This document shows, one piece after another, positions 49,641-60,227 of a stretch of DNA of 64,000 bases. How positions within the stretch are numbered: position 1 is the stretch's first letter; each line of letters begins with the position of its first letter. A program made the position numbers and the translations under genes. The DNA is from Isochrysis galbana (lineage: Eukaryota; Haptophyta; Isochrysidales; Isochrysidaceae): the NCBI GenBank assembly GCA_018136815.1, contig CM030931.1, positions 9,807,072-9,871,071 of the forward strand, written 5' to 3'. The notes beneath the pieces are model-generated. The model ran no database searches. It saw only the letters and a program-made list of their open reading frames with translations, and had not been told where the DNA came from.

Positions 49641-50680
49641 CCTTGAATTGGTCGTGGGGGTCTTCATCGACGTAGAAGATCCAAGGTCCTTTCCGACCTT
49701 TGTCCATCTCGTCTGGGGTTGTTTCCAAGCCCAAGCCTTCGAGCTTGGAGGGTAGAAATTTCATTAGAGTGGAGACGTGGAGACCTCCTCGCTCTTCATG
49801 TCCTTCTTATCTTCAGCTTGTTGTGCAAGCTGGATGATGAGGAAGGGAGTGTCTTCTGGTTCTTCCTCTTCGCCCAGAGGAGGAGGGTAGGGTTGGGGAT
49901 GGGCTTGGGGTGTCGTCTTGGGCTCCGACTGCGGGTCCGCTCTCTTGCTCTTGCGCAAGGGCGGCGAGGGTTGTTGTGTGGGATGGGATGGGGATGGGGC
50001 TTGCTGTGCCTTAATTTGGCTCTTCCCCTTGGGTCCAGCCGCTTCTGCGTATGACTTTTGGATGGGGGTGTCTTGGCTGTGCTGGAAGCCGTAAAGGCTC
50101 CAAGAATTGATGGTTGTGTGAAGTTGTGGTATTCCTGCCCATCTGAAGGTTGTAGGCATGAATATTCGTGTAAGGTACGCGCTCACAATTACAATTGAAC
50201 AGTTTCCCGTGTTGCCGCTGACGCACAAGACACACAGATTCGGATTCCCCCTGGTCTCAAGTCCAGGTTTGCAGATTTTGGTCTCGAAATTTGCGATTCG
50301 AATTTTGTTTTTGCTGTTACTATAATTGTTGGCTCGTTTAAGGTAATAAACCGGCATGACTTCGACGTCTCGTTCTGCAGTCGCTCTGCGAGACTCTCTC
50401 TCTCTCTCTCTCTCCGTCCGCCTCTCCTCGGCCGACGGCAGGAAGATTCGTCCAAAACATTCTCCGGTCCCAAGATATCTCGTGGGGGGTCTCTCCGCGC
50501 TCCGCGAGGGAAAGGACGCGATCTCGCTCCGAGATTGGCCTCGCGCCCTCCCACGCTGCCTCGCCGTGCCCTCGGTCCCTCGCCCCCCCCCGCGGCAGGT
50601 TCTTTCCCTCGGCGTGCCGTCCGTCGCCTCCGGCCCTCTTCTCTTACCTTCTCTCGATGTCATCAAATGTTCCATGACCG
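49640..50680 (-). pseudogene. LINE ORF1-like region
   Basis: The frame 50675-49764 (303 codons) contains SYAEAAGPKGKSQIKAQQAP followed by a Pro/Gln/Ser-rich stretch and an acidic end, typical of the disordered N-terminal part of LINE ORF1 proteins (the S-Y-A-x-A-A-x motif). The block 50360-50190 recurs at 8190-8330. A zinc knuckle and RNA-binding domain are not seen, so the copy is truncated near 49640. Confidence 0.5.
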
Positions 50681-51230
50681 TCTGTTGTCTTCTCTCGTCT
50701 ATCGGTCATAGCTCCCCAACGAGATCTGCCCTCGTTGTGTCGGCCTCCCCTCTGTCGCATGTCTGAGCGTTGCTGAGTTGCCCTGGTGCTGTCCGTCCAG
50801 GTGTGGTTAGTTTTCGCCCCGTTTGGTTTAGTTTGTGTGGCTCTGTGTCCTCGAGCTTTTTGATTTTTGTAGCAACTTCGTCGGGTCCCACCGTGTTCCC
50901 AAGCGAGTCCCCCCGAGTTCCCGAGTCTATACCCCGAGTCAACGAGTCAATTGTTGCGGGTAAAGGGGGTCCGGGGGTCCACTCCTTCTCGCTTGTACAT
51001 TCCCCCCACCGTCTAGGTTTCTCCGCGTGACTTCCCCCTTACTGTCACGCTCCGACGCCCCCTCCTCGCGTCGCCATTTAGGTTCGTCTTCCCCCCCGCG
51101 CGGAAGTCTTCCCCCCCTTCGCTCCCTTCCCCGTTTCCCCTCCCCGAGTGTTTCCCTTGTTCTCCCGGCCCCCTTTCATCCCTCTCTCTTCCCGCGTTTC
51201 CCCTCTCCCGACGCCTCTGCCATAAGGCAT
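50620..51230 (-). other. LINE 5' untranslated-like region
   Basis: The segment 50655-50830 matches 37470-37720. The rest to 51230 is pyrimidine-rich and carries no gene. Confidence 0.45.
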
Positions 51231-51467
51231 GCCTAGTGGATGCTTGGCTCTTCTCGTCTGATGCTGGCTCTTTGTGCTCCACAGCATGTGGCCCACCATG
51301 GGGTGAGCCAGCATGGCTGCCTTGTTGGGTGTGGCCAGGGCCACGGGCCGTGCGGCGCGACCGGGGTCGCGCTCACCTGCTCGGCCTCTGTGGGCGGACG
51401 CGGTCGCTTCGCCAGCGACAGCTCCATGGGTACTGGGGGGGCTCCCGCTGCGGGGGGCCCGAAGGAG

Positions 51468-52530
51468 CCCGGATGCCCCGTCAGGTCTCAGGTCATCAGG
51501 TCTTGGCGACCTGATACCTGATATCAGGTGATATCAGGACCTGATATGAGGCTGATATCAGGTGGTCCATCACTAATATTATAATATTGTAATGAGCGAT
51601 TCTAAGGTTAGGCACATCGTATGAGGGAATGGACTACGTCTAGAAGCGGAGAGAGGGTTCGTGTGGAAGCGGAGGGGAGAGCCCCCCCCCGGCGACCCCC
51701 CACCCCTCCCCCCCGGCGGGAACCCCCCGCCCTCCCCCCCGCGCGCACCCGCCTCTGCCGCTCCGCCGGAGGCGCACCCGCCCCGCACCCCTCCCTCCCC
51801 CCAGCCCGCCACTGCTGCCGCCGTTCCCGCCCGCTCCGCCGCCAGCGCGTCCCCTGCTACCTCTGCTCGCCCCACCGCTGTCCCCTTCGCAGCCGCCCGC
51901 CTCGCTGGCTCACCCGCCTCACTGCCAGCCTCGCCGCTGGGCTCGCGCCTGCCCCAGCGCCACCCCGCCTCCTCCACCTCAACACCAGTTGCCCTCCCCC
52001 CTGGCAACCAGCGTCGCCGCCACCAGCCTCGCCTCCACCCAGCCTCGTAGCCACCAGCCTCGCAGTTACTAGCCTCGCCGCCACCAGCCTCGCCGCCGCC
52101 AGCCTCGCAGTTACTAGCCTCGCAGCCACCAGCCTCGCCGCCACCAGCCTCGCCGCCACCAGCCTCACCGCCACCAGCCTCGTTACCACCAGCCTCGTTA
52201 CCACCAGCCTCGTTACCACCAGCCTCGCCGCCACCAGCCTCGCCGCCACCAGCCTCGTTACCACCAGCCTCGCCTCCAGCAGCCTCGCCGCCACCAGCCT
52301 CACCGCCTCCAGCCTCGCCTCCACCCAGCCTCGCAGCCCATCATCCATCATCACTGAGAGCCATGGCCGCTCGCTCGCGGTTCCGATGACTGCTCGCCCG
52401 TTTACTTACGTGAATTTTATTTTATTCTAAAGTTAGTAGCAATAATATCAGCCTGATATCAGGTTATCAGGTCTAGTAGGCCTGATAACCTGATATCAGA
52501 ACCTGATATCAGCCTGACGGGGCATCTAGG
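51468..52530. mobile_element. Non-autonomous hAT-like element, 1063 bp, with 8-bp target duplication
   Basis: Terminal repeats CCCGGATGCCCCGTCAGG (left) and CCTAGATGCCCCGTCAGG (right, reverse complement) match at 16 of 18 bases. CGAAGGAG stands directly outside both ends (51460-51467 and 52531-52538), and the empty MITE at 41 kb has this octamer once. Subterminal regions carry several copies of the palindrome CCTGATATCAGG and partial forms, as expected for transposase-binding sites. The interior is GC-rich with a minisatellite and encodes no transposase, so mobility would need an enzyme supplied elsewhere. Confidence 0.85.
51985..52340 (+). repeat. 15-bp minisatellite GCCGCCACCAGCCTC
   Basis: More than twenty tandem units with GCC, GTTA or GCAGTTACT variants inside the hAT-like element. 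It keeps both strands open (pentapeptides such as AATSL and RLVAA), which creates false 165- and 269-codon frames. Confidence 0.95.
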
Positions 52531-52590
52531 CGAAGGAGAGGTGGGGAGCGGCGGCGCGCTCCATGGCGACCAACTATAAAGTTAGTTGTC

Positions 52591-53570
52591 CACCGATCCG
52601 AATAAGGCCGCGACCTCTTGGGACTTGGGATGGCTTTAGGATGCAATTAATCATCCGAGCTTTGGCTTTGGCTTTGGAAGGTTCCCTCACCGTCTCACCG
52701 TGGGAGTAGACTGGCCGGACGCGCTCAATGGGTTGCTGCTCGCGCGGCGCGCGACCCCAAGAACGGGCATCCCCGCGTCACGTCGTACGTGCTCGACGCG
52801 GTGCGCATGTCTGCTACGTCCTCGCGCTCGCCCTCGCCCAAGCCCGTCCTTTCCCGCCTTTCTCTGCTGAGGAGGTGGTCAGTGGTCAAGCCCGTCATTC
52901 CATCACTCTCCGCCGCTCTCGCCGCGCCTCCTGCCGACCGATCCCCTTCCGTGTCCTCGCATATCGAGCCAGTGGTCATGCTCGATCCGTCAAGTGATGA
53001 AGTGTCAGGCTGCGCGCCGCGCCGCGCCGTGGTCTCATCCAGAAGCCACAGGGGGCCGCGCTGCGGCCTCGGCCTTCCTGTGATATCCCCCTTTCTCACA
53101 CCCTTGGTCGAAGCCGAAGCAGTGTGCGCGACCTCTCCTTCCCCGGGTGTTCCGCGAGAGGGAAGCGGGGGGTGGGGGAAGGGGATGTGGTAGGCTAGGA
53201 CGGGAAGTTAGGAGTGCAGCAAAAGCACTCTGCCTCACGCCTCACGCCATGCAAGTAGCGGTTAGTTTGTTAAGTTTTAACAAGCTATGAACTCTTTGTA
53301 TTAGAAGCAGTAGAGTTCTGCAGGCAAGACTAAAGCAGATGAAGGCTTAATTAATTAAGAACACGTAGTGGCGAACGGTAAACGTGCTAAACTCAAAAGA
53401 ATAAGAAGCAAGAAGCGTTCTTGCAAGAATACCAATAAGAGGCCCACAGACCACATTGCTGGGAGAAGCAAATCGATGCGACCAGGCGTTGCCGCGGCAC
53501 ATTTAAGGGACAACCTGAGTTGAAAAACTTTGGCCGATGCGAACTAAGAGGGAAACTCATGCCCAGGTCC
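52591..53570. other. Intergenic, one doubtful frame
   Basis: Plus frame 52807-53193 (MSATSSRSPSPKPVLSRLSL...) and the overlapping minus frame 53099-52725 are both open; neither is recognised. 53230-53570 is AT-rich and empty. Confidence 0.35.
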
Positions 53571-53575
53571 ATGGC

Positions 53576-53700
53576 GCCTTGTTAAGGCACAGCGAAGCTG
53601 GATATGATTGCGAAACACATCCGAAAGGTAAGGACGATTGTTAAGGCACAGCGAAGCTAGATATGATTGCGAAACACATCCGAAAGGTAAGGACGAGAGC
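53576..53700 (+). repeat. Tandem duplication of a 61-bp unit
   Basis: TTGTTAAGGCACAGCGAAGC, then T-GATATGATTGCGAAACACAT and CCGAAAGGTAAGGACGA occur twice head to tail, at 53579 and 53640, with one mismatch. It lies just beyond the 3' end of the SET gene. Confidence 0.95.
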
Positions 53701-53730
53701 GTAATGTAATATTTTGCCAGAATCGATGCT

Positions 53731-54336
53731 CTAGCTTAGCTGCACTGCCCACCAGCGCGGATCGAGAGGCCCTGCTGGATAACGGAAAAGCCAGTAGTCT
53801 TCGCCATAATCCACCACCAGCTCTTCGCCTGGGCGTATCCATTTCGTCGTCTGAAAGTAGGTGGCCCCTTGACCAGAGGCAAGTCCTGGCCGCGGTGACG
53901 CAAAATAGGAAGCCGTGTTCACCCTGCGAGACGAGTGATTTATGTATCGAAGCCACGATGACGTCTCTGGATCTTCTGCGTCTATCATCCAGAATGCATC
54001 CAGCGCCATAGTATAATCACCTGTCGTAATTCCAGCCTTACGACGTTCGAGGTGATCTTCGATGGAGACGACAGCTCCTGTGTACCAACCTATGAAAGTG
54101 CCTGGAGGAATGTCGCGCATCGCAAAGACGCCCTGGCCCTTCCTGCCAGCCGGAGCGATCTCAATGTCACAGCCTACCTTGAGGCCACCTCCGAGGACCT
54201 GCCACAATGGATACACCAGCGGATCCAACTGGTGGACCCGAATCAGCGCGTACTTAGCCTCGGCAAGCAGCCCGGGCAAGATGTGCGCTGCAGATGAAAG
54301 AGCGAAACATGGCAACAAGAGGCCAGCTAACGGCAT
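53731..54336 (-). CDS. SET-domain protein with N-terminal signal-like sequence
   Basis: 201 residues, single exon. Residues 1-20 (MPLAGLLLPCFALSSAAHIL) look like a signal peptide. The SET core shows GRKGQGVFAMRDIPPGTFIG (64-83, the G-x-G strand), SWLRYINHSSRRVN (127-140, the R-[FY]-INHS knot) and GEELVVDYGEDYW (170-182, the GEEL-x-x-DYG knot with the catalytic Tyr). The Cys that usually follows NHS is Ser, and no post-SET zinc cluster is present, so it is closer to the non-histone or viral/protist short SET proteins. The substrate is unknown. A secreted or organelle location would be unusual for a protein methyltransferase; the leader could also be a misread start. Confidence 0.85.
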   Translation of the reverse strand: MPLAGLLLPCFALSSAAHILPGLLAEAKYALIRVHQLDPLVYPLWQVLGGGLKVGCDIEIAPAGRKGQGVFAMRDIPPGTFIGWYTGAVVSIEDHLERRKAGITTGDYTMALDAFWMIDAEDPETSSWLRYINHSSRRVNTASYFASPRPGLASGQGATYFQTTKWIRPGEELVVDYGEDYWLFRYPAGPLDPRWWAVQLS

Positions 54337-54713
54337 GCTGTGCGCATCATCGGAAGACGAGGCTAAGGCTCAGTCCGCGCGACTTCTCTTGTCCGCAGGG
54401 GTCCTTATTTCCAGGGTCTCCAAAAGAGAAAATAAGGATCTCCAAAACGCGAGTCGCAAAAACTGGAAAGAACGCCCGCCAGGTCTTTATTCTGCGCGTC
54501 GCCTTCCCGCGCCGCGCTCGCAGGAACTTTCTCTCTCCCGGGAGAGAGGGAGAGAGCGGCGGCGTCACTCGTGGGCCGGCCGCGGCGGCCTGCGCTCATG
54601 TACCCTGAGCTCGCGAGGCCGCCGCTGCTCCGTTGTGCGGCGTCAGGGGGAGGGTTGGTTCTCAGTCACCCCTGCCGCGCACGGAAAACGCAGCGCGGTG
54701 TTGTCCGCGAGCG
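54337..54713. promoter_or_regulatory. Divergent intergenic region between SET and CX9C genes
   Basis: 377 bp between head-to-head starts. Contains the near-palindrome CTCTCTCCCGGGAGAGAGGGAGAG at about 54532; otherwise nothing recognised. Confidence 0.4.
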
Positions 54714-55060
54714 ATGGGGCAGGAGGTCTCGAAGTGGGTCGCGGCCGAGGTGGCGGCTGAGCGCATGAGCGATCGGCAAGGGGCTGTGGAGCTGGCGTTG
54801 CCAAGGAGAACGACGCACGTTGAACAACAGCGGATGCGCACGCACGCACGCACGAGATGCGCCGACAGAACGGCGGTCGCGCGGCGGATGAGGTGAAGAT
54901 GAAGCGGGCAACCGCAGCGGAGGAGATGCAGCGCAAGGCGGAGGAGGGCGTCATGCAGGAGCACCTGCGGCGCGCTCTCCGCGCAGATCATAAAGTGGAT
55001 GAGTGTGGGGTGCAGTTGCATGGCACAGAAACCTGCATGAAGCGCGTCTCGGGGGGGTAG
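54714..55060 (+). pseudogene. Myristoylation-motif, coiled-coil, CX9C protein (Mic19/CHCHD3-like), frameshifted
   Basis: The ATG at 54714 begins MGQEVSKWVAAEVAAER, a consensus N-myristoylation start followed by a charged helix. That frame stops at 54894. The next frame, open from before 54857 to 55060, continues with a helix (EEMQRKAEEGVMQEHLRRAL) and a CX9C pair in DECGVQLHGTETCMKR. The change of frame falls at an (ACGC)n microsatellite (54836-54853); loss of one 4-base unit would account for it. An N-terminal MG, a coiled coil and a CHCH segment is the layout of the MICOS subunit Mic19. The second CX9C half is missing, and a LINE fragment begins 36 bp downstream. It could instead be an intact gene with unrecognised splicing or an assembly error. 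Confidence 0.45.
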
Positions 55061-55095
55061 GCCCATGCGTGTTCTTGGTTGTCGGCCCATGTCCA

Positions 55096-55305
55096 TCATG
55101 TCTCATGTCTGCATGCCTTTGTGGAGTTTCCGAAGTGTGCCGCCTTACATACCATGGCAAACCTTTTGATCGTCCTTTTCATAACATATTCGCTATTGAA
55201 GTGCGTGTTGTAGAAGTGTATTCTGCAAAAGTCAGTTAAGATGTATCTCCAGGCTAACAGGTAACACGTGTACGTGTAGTGTATAGTATTTCGAGGGAGT
55301 GTCAA
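55096..55305 (-). pseudogene. LINE C-terminal fragment
   Basis: Frame reads CYLLAWRYILTDFCRIHFYN, then VMKRTIKRFAMVCKAAHFGN, corresponding to the segment LYLLAWRYIITDFYRIHYDG...RTIERYALLSKALLFAQ of the LINE at 61842. Only this segment remains. Confidence 0.8.
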
Positions 55306-55489
55306 GTGTCAACTACACTTGGTTGGTATGTGACGAATCTCCTCGCCGTGAGGCCCACGGAGCAATTGCCCACAGGACTTTTCTCAACTGACTCAAATGT
55401 ATTGACTTTTACTTTCGCTTAGGATTCAAGCTTGCAGGCAGGGGAGGTCTGCACAGACCTGCGTTACGCACGCATTCGATAAACAAACA

Positions 55490-55888
55490 TCTGAAGATTC
55501 GGGGCTAACACCTACTAGCCTACTAGCTACTAGGCAGTTTCTACCTCTCCTCCGACATCGACCTTATGTCCCTTCCCTCATACTCTTCGCCTTTCCCCCC
55601 TCATTCCCTTTTCTTCGGTTTTGGGTGTCTAGCTCAGGTGTACTACCTTGGGGCCCGGTTCCGAGCATGGTTTCTGGGCAGGCCTTTGGTTGCTTGCGGT
55701 CCTGTGCTCCCTCTGCTTCGTGGTGTCCGGCTCTTGTCTCCGTCGCTGCACGTCCGTTGTGAGCGTTCCTTTGTCGGTTCTCTCGTGTGACTTTCATCTC
55801 AGTCGTCGAGCTATTTGCTATTTGCCTTTCCCTTTCCCGGGGTTTTTTATCGAGTGGGCAGTGGGCCACCCCAAGTTTGGTGGCCGTC
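55490..55888 (-). other. LINE 3' flank
   Basis: GAAGATTCGGGGCTAACACC, TTCTTCGGTTTTGGGTGTCT and GGGGCCCGGTTCCGAGCATG recur at 61530-61700 in the same position downstream of a LINE coding end, so this is the element's 3' untranslated part. Confidence 0.65.
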
Positions 55889-56952
55889 CTAAGTAGTAAG
55901 TAGCTGCTCGCTCGGGGCTAATTCGTCGTCCTGGTCTAGATAGAGCATAAACGGTAAACGGATGTCTATCCTCTTTTTCGGCTGCCTTCCCACGCCTACT
56001 TGGGCCGTTCTGGCAGCGTCTGCCCTGTTGGCGAATACGGGTGCTTTACATAGTACTGCGTATCTTTCTATTATGCGTATCATCACTGATTCTTCTGAGA
56101 AGGGAACTCCGTCGTAATGAATCCTGTAGAAGTCTGTCAAGATGTATCTCCACGCTACGAGGTAGAGTGTGTCAAGTGATGTTGGGGCATTCCCCCGCGG
56201 GTGTATGAAAAGATTGTCCACGATGATTTCCTCCCTTTTTCTATTTGCGTCGGGTGTGAAGTTTGCCAGCCTGTTTAGCGACGCAAAAATGCTAGTCAGT
56301 TTCCGGCATTCCCCTAGATGCGAGGATGTTTCGTCGGCGTCTTTGCATATGCGACATGTTTTATCTTCTCGCTTCTCGGTCCGCGAATCGGTTTGGTGTC
56401 CTTTTCTGCTATACGCCTGTGCGTAATGTGCTTGAAGTGCGTGAAGTGTAAGTAAGTACATGTGTCTCGCGAGGTGACCATTGGTGACGTATAGATCTTC
56501 GCGAGGTGCGCCCACGTTCCGTCCGGGACATGGAGCCTCTTCTCTAAGTTGGTCGGGCCTGCTAGCCGCCTTCTCTTCGGGATGAGCTCTTGCAGCGCCC
56601 TTGATTGAGATGTGCTCCACTTCTTCTGTGTTGTCGAGGGGTGTTTCTCCGTCCAATGCGTACTCTTCCGCGAGTGGGAATTCGAGTCTCTTGTTCGACT
56701 TGTAATCCTCGCCCCACCTCCACCTCGCTGGCGGGGTGGGGTCTAGGTCCTTGGGGGCGCCCTCAAGTTTATCCCCTAGTATCGGTGTTCCCAAGTATGA
56801 GAGTTTTGCTTCATACCTTTCTCCTCGGAGTTTGGCGAAGTATTCGCTCCCTTCTTGGGATATATGCATTTCGGGGAGTAGTGTCGCGGGTCGCGGGGTC
56901 GGGCGCCTCCCTGGTATCTGGTATCGCTCCCGGGGGGCTCGTGATGGTTATT
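55889..56952 (-). pseudogene. LINE reverse-transcriptase C-terminal half, frameshifted
   Basis: The frame 56869-55889 starts with YEAKLSYLGTPILGDKLEGA and ends with the zinc knuckle CRICKDADETSSHLGECRKL, EEIIVDNLFIHPRGNAPTSL and VGVGRQPKKRIDIRLPF, colinear with 62790-61900. Between them (near 56400-56470) the text leaves the frame where the related copies read LHFKHITHRR, so at least two frameshifts are present. No RT core. Confidence 0.85.
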
Positions 56953-56959
56953 AGCTTGA

Positions 56960-58640
56960 GTTTCGGCCTGCCGAACTGGCCCTAACGAAGTGCATGAGTA
57001 TGAGAGATGAAAGAAGAAAGAAGGAGGGCGTCACAATCACAAGACACGCATGCGGTGCTGCGCAAAAACGCCCGTAGGCCAGCTCCGCTGTACCACAAAT
57101 GTGATATTGTGTGTAGATGTGTTATGCAGTTTGAGCAATCAGGGAACAAAAACACGCACACACCCACATCACATGTGCGGTTGCGCGTTGTAGTGCATGG
57201 TTATGTAAGCATACTATATCGGAAGTGCTACACTGTCTACTACTTATTTACTATGCGTTCATTGTGTTTGGTTTACGTTTATGGGATTCAGTCAACACTC
57301 GTAAGTGAGGGCCACCCACGAGGCTAGTCCTCGGATGCTGCGTGGGGGGAGCCCGTGTGTCAGCGTCGGTCGGCGGCGCTATCTATGCGCTATACACTAT
57401 ACACATATACAGTATAGCTATATAGAACATCAACATACTAGTAGTACATATTCTTATACTGCAAAACTTTTGTTGCTACGCTCAAAAGCAAGTTTTCCTA
57501 AGAACATAAAACGTGCCAAACATTCTTGTTCATCATCAGATTCCCCTGAGCCCACCTGCCAAAATTTGAGCACACCACAACAAACACACGGTCTACGAGG
57601 GTAGTGCTAGCCAAGCCAACGGAAGAATAGGCGGCAACAAAAATGGCCCTCTTCTCCCCGGCCGAGATAGGCCGTGCGAAAGCACGCCTGACCTAGCAGC
57701 AGAAAGCCAGCTGTATCTATATCGCTCCAGTCGGGCACACCTTGCGAGCCTGGAGCAGGGGGTGTGAGGTGTGACGGCACACCAGGAGAGCTGCACAAGC
57801 AGTGTGGCGAGCCAGGCAGGCTGCGAAAGGCGACTTGTGAACCGAGCGCTCCATACGCAATGCTCGTACGCAATGCCAGGTAAGCATACGATCGAGCCTT
57901 GTGAGGTAGCCGCGCCATGTGAGCAGTGCTCAGGGCGCTGAACAAGACCATTGCGTGCCCGGCTCTCGAGGCGACATCATGATGAGGTTGGCCGCGCCAG
58001 GCCCGGAGAAGCAGGGGAAGGGCGGCCCGAGGGCGCGGCGGCTCATTGGCTGCGTCTCATACCAGTGGACCGCCGAACACGCCACCAGGGCCGCCCGCGG
58101 AGCTCGCGGTGTCCCTGTAGCACCGACTGGCACGGCGCCGCGAGATGGGCGCGCATGGGGGGGGGGGGGGGGTTGCTCCGCAAAAAAAACAAGAGTTGCT
58201 AGTGGGGTCTTGATTTCGACCCCCTCTTGTTTTCCTTGTTTTTCGAGATCCAGACTCTGCATTTTCGAAAATCGAGACCTTGCTTTTCGAAAATGAGGGT
58301 CTCGATTCACGATCGGCGGTCGCGCGGACTGAGCCTAAGTGGGAAATATGGAAAATACTGGGGCTGTCCCTCTGAATGGCTCTAAAACAAAACAAGAACT
58401 GTTCAGAGCTGTACAGAGCTTTCTGTGCGTTCGCAGTGAGGCTAGGCTAGGTGCGACTGGAAGTGGTGCAAATGCCTCAAAGGAATCTCAATGCCTTAAC
58501 TCCTTGCTGCCGGCTTGAAGCGCCAATTTTGGCGCTTCTGTTTCACGCTTAGCGCTTAGTTAGAAGCCCCTCTCCAACGACCAACGAGACCCAGGGGGTA
58601 AGAGTAAGAAGGTAAGAACCTGAAAGAGCATAGAAGAGAG
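56960..58640. other. Intergenic, no recognised gene
   Basis: AT-richer DNA to 57600, then GC-rich. Bases 58255-58310 contain the direct pair TTTTCGAAAATCGAGAC / TTTTCGAAAATGAGGGTCTCGA. A G run lies at 58158-58173. No supported gene. Confidence 0.45.
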
Positions 58641-58654
58641 ATTTTTTAAAACCT

Positions 58655-59402
58655 TTTAATATTCTTACCGCACTCGCGGCGAATGGAACCACTACCCACT
58701 ACAAGTAGCACGTAGCATACTCTCTACACCCCCATTCCCCGGCCCTTCTCCCCCCGCCATCAGGCGGCTCCCCCCGTACACTACTAGGGGGATTGGGGTG
58801 GAGGGCTTAGATATGGTCCGGTGGCCCGCGCCACCCCCCGGTGATCTTTCCCCCCCTTCCTCCTGTGTCTCCGAGTGGGCGGCCCACTCTGTCTCGTCTT
58901 ATCCTGTAAACAGGCGCGAGACTTACCGATTTTCCGGTGGGCGGAGCTCTCGCTCGCGCCCACCCCCTTTTCCGCGCTCTCTCTCCCCTCTCCTGCGGCA
59001 CGCGCGATGGCGCGCCTGCGGCAGGCCTCCAGCTGCCCTCTGGCGGCCCCTGGAGGCTTCTGGAGGCCAGCTCAGGGGGCAGAGGAGGCTGGGGCTGGGC
59101 CCTGGCCTCCCCTGCCTCTCCCTCGCTGGCGCTCCCGAGCCTCTGGGGCCCCCAGTCTGCACCTGTCTGCCTGTCGACCAGGGGGGGAGGGGGGGTTGGA
59201 GCAATGGGCTGGTCACGAGGGGCCAGGATGGGCGAATGGGGCGAGCCTGTGGGGAAGGGAGTGGGTCAGTAGGGCAGTGGCCTCCTGGCAAGCCATCAGG
59301 CATGCCAGGAGGATGGGTGGTTCCTCCCCCATGGCAGGGGAGGAGTGGAGAGAGGGGGGGGCTCGTGCCCCCCCATGGGTCAACCAAGTATAAACTTAGT
59401 TC
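58655..59402 (-). repeat. R1 composite dispersed repeat, inverted copy
   Basis: Reverse complement of 35662-36420 over its full length, from CCTTTTAATATTCTTACCGC to ACCAAGTATAAACTTAGTTC. The frames across it (for example 58798-59481) are shadows. Confidence 0.8.
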
Positions 59403-60227
59403 AGAGCATAGAAGAGAGAGGATGAGAAGAGAGAGGATGAGAGGAGAGAAGAGAGAAGAGAAAATCTGGGTGTTGACCTAAACTCTGCACATCTCTATAC
59501 CCCCTTCCCCCCCGCCCAACCAGACGTCCTCACAATCATTTCCCGGGGGCCGGGGGCGATCGGCGATCACTGCTCGTCACTCATCTTCACGCTTGCCATT
59601 GTTTTCTAAGTGCAAAAATTGGCAAAACCTAGTTCTTCGCAACGTAAGCTCATCAGATATCGAGGAAGAGAGGAGGTGAAAAGGTGATGAGAGGCGAGAG
59701 GCGCCACCGTCCACCGTAGCAAGAAACTAGGGGACAACAAACAAGCGCCGGTCACCATCACAAGAAGGCAGCACGCAAAGAAACCTCTACACATATTGTA
59801 GCTCTCGGCAAGCCGCGCAAGAAACCCAGCTTAAGAAACTCCTATGGTCTCGCGGCCGAGCGCTAAGGAAAGTATAAAGGACAAAATTCTCTGTTAATGG
59901 TGCGCCCCTACTGTACCTGTACCCCTGGCCCCTACCTCTACCCCCTCATTAGACCAATTCACATTTCACACCGACCCGCCGCTAGATGTGAGCCCCTTTC
60001 TCCTGGCTCGCCGGCGTCACCCTCCGTGACGCTCCATCTGGTGATATCAGCCGCTGCTCCGCCTGTTGTTGCCGCTGCTACGGCACGAGGTCCGTGAGCC
60101 TCTCTCCCACAAGGTCACCTACTTTACTGGTACTCGTCCGAGACTCTTATCTCTGACTTGCTGACGCCGGGAAACCGCACGGCCAAACGCCAGCTGCTCT
60201 GTGTGTTGCATGGTCTTGCCCTGGCAG
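59403..60227. other. Intergenic, no recognised feature
   Basis: GAAGAGAGAGGATGA repeats at 59408-59460, then mixed DNA. An upstream exon of the CX9C gene at 60228 should lie here or further left but could not be identified. Confidence 0.4.

Larger units (their letters stand above)
51232..52590 (+). repeat. MITE interrupted by a hAT-like insertion
   Basis: 51376-51467 (GCTCGGCCTC, GGACGCGGTCGCTTCGCCAG, CATGGGTACTGGGGGG, GGGGGCCCGAAGGAG) and 52531-52590 (CGAAGGAGAGGTGGGGAGCG, GCGGCGCGCTCCATGGCGAC, CAACTATAAAGTTAGTTG) together equal the uninterrupted copy at 41634-41790 (reverse strand). Confidence 0.75.

Noticed and set aside
51621-52430. 269-codon plus and 165-codon minus frames with pentapeptide repeats
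   Set aside because: Both arise from the 15-bp minisatellite inside a transposon.
58255-58315. TTTTCGAAAA repeats as a possible bacterial-type terminator or small RNA
   Set aside because: A short direct repeat in eukaryotic intergenic DNA, with no stable stem and no supporting context.
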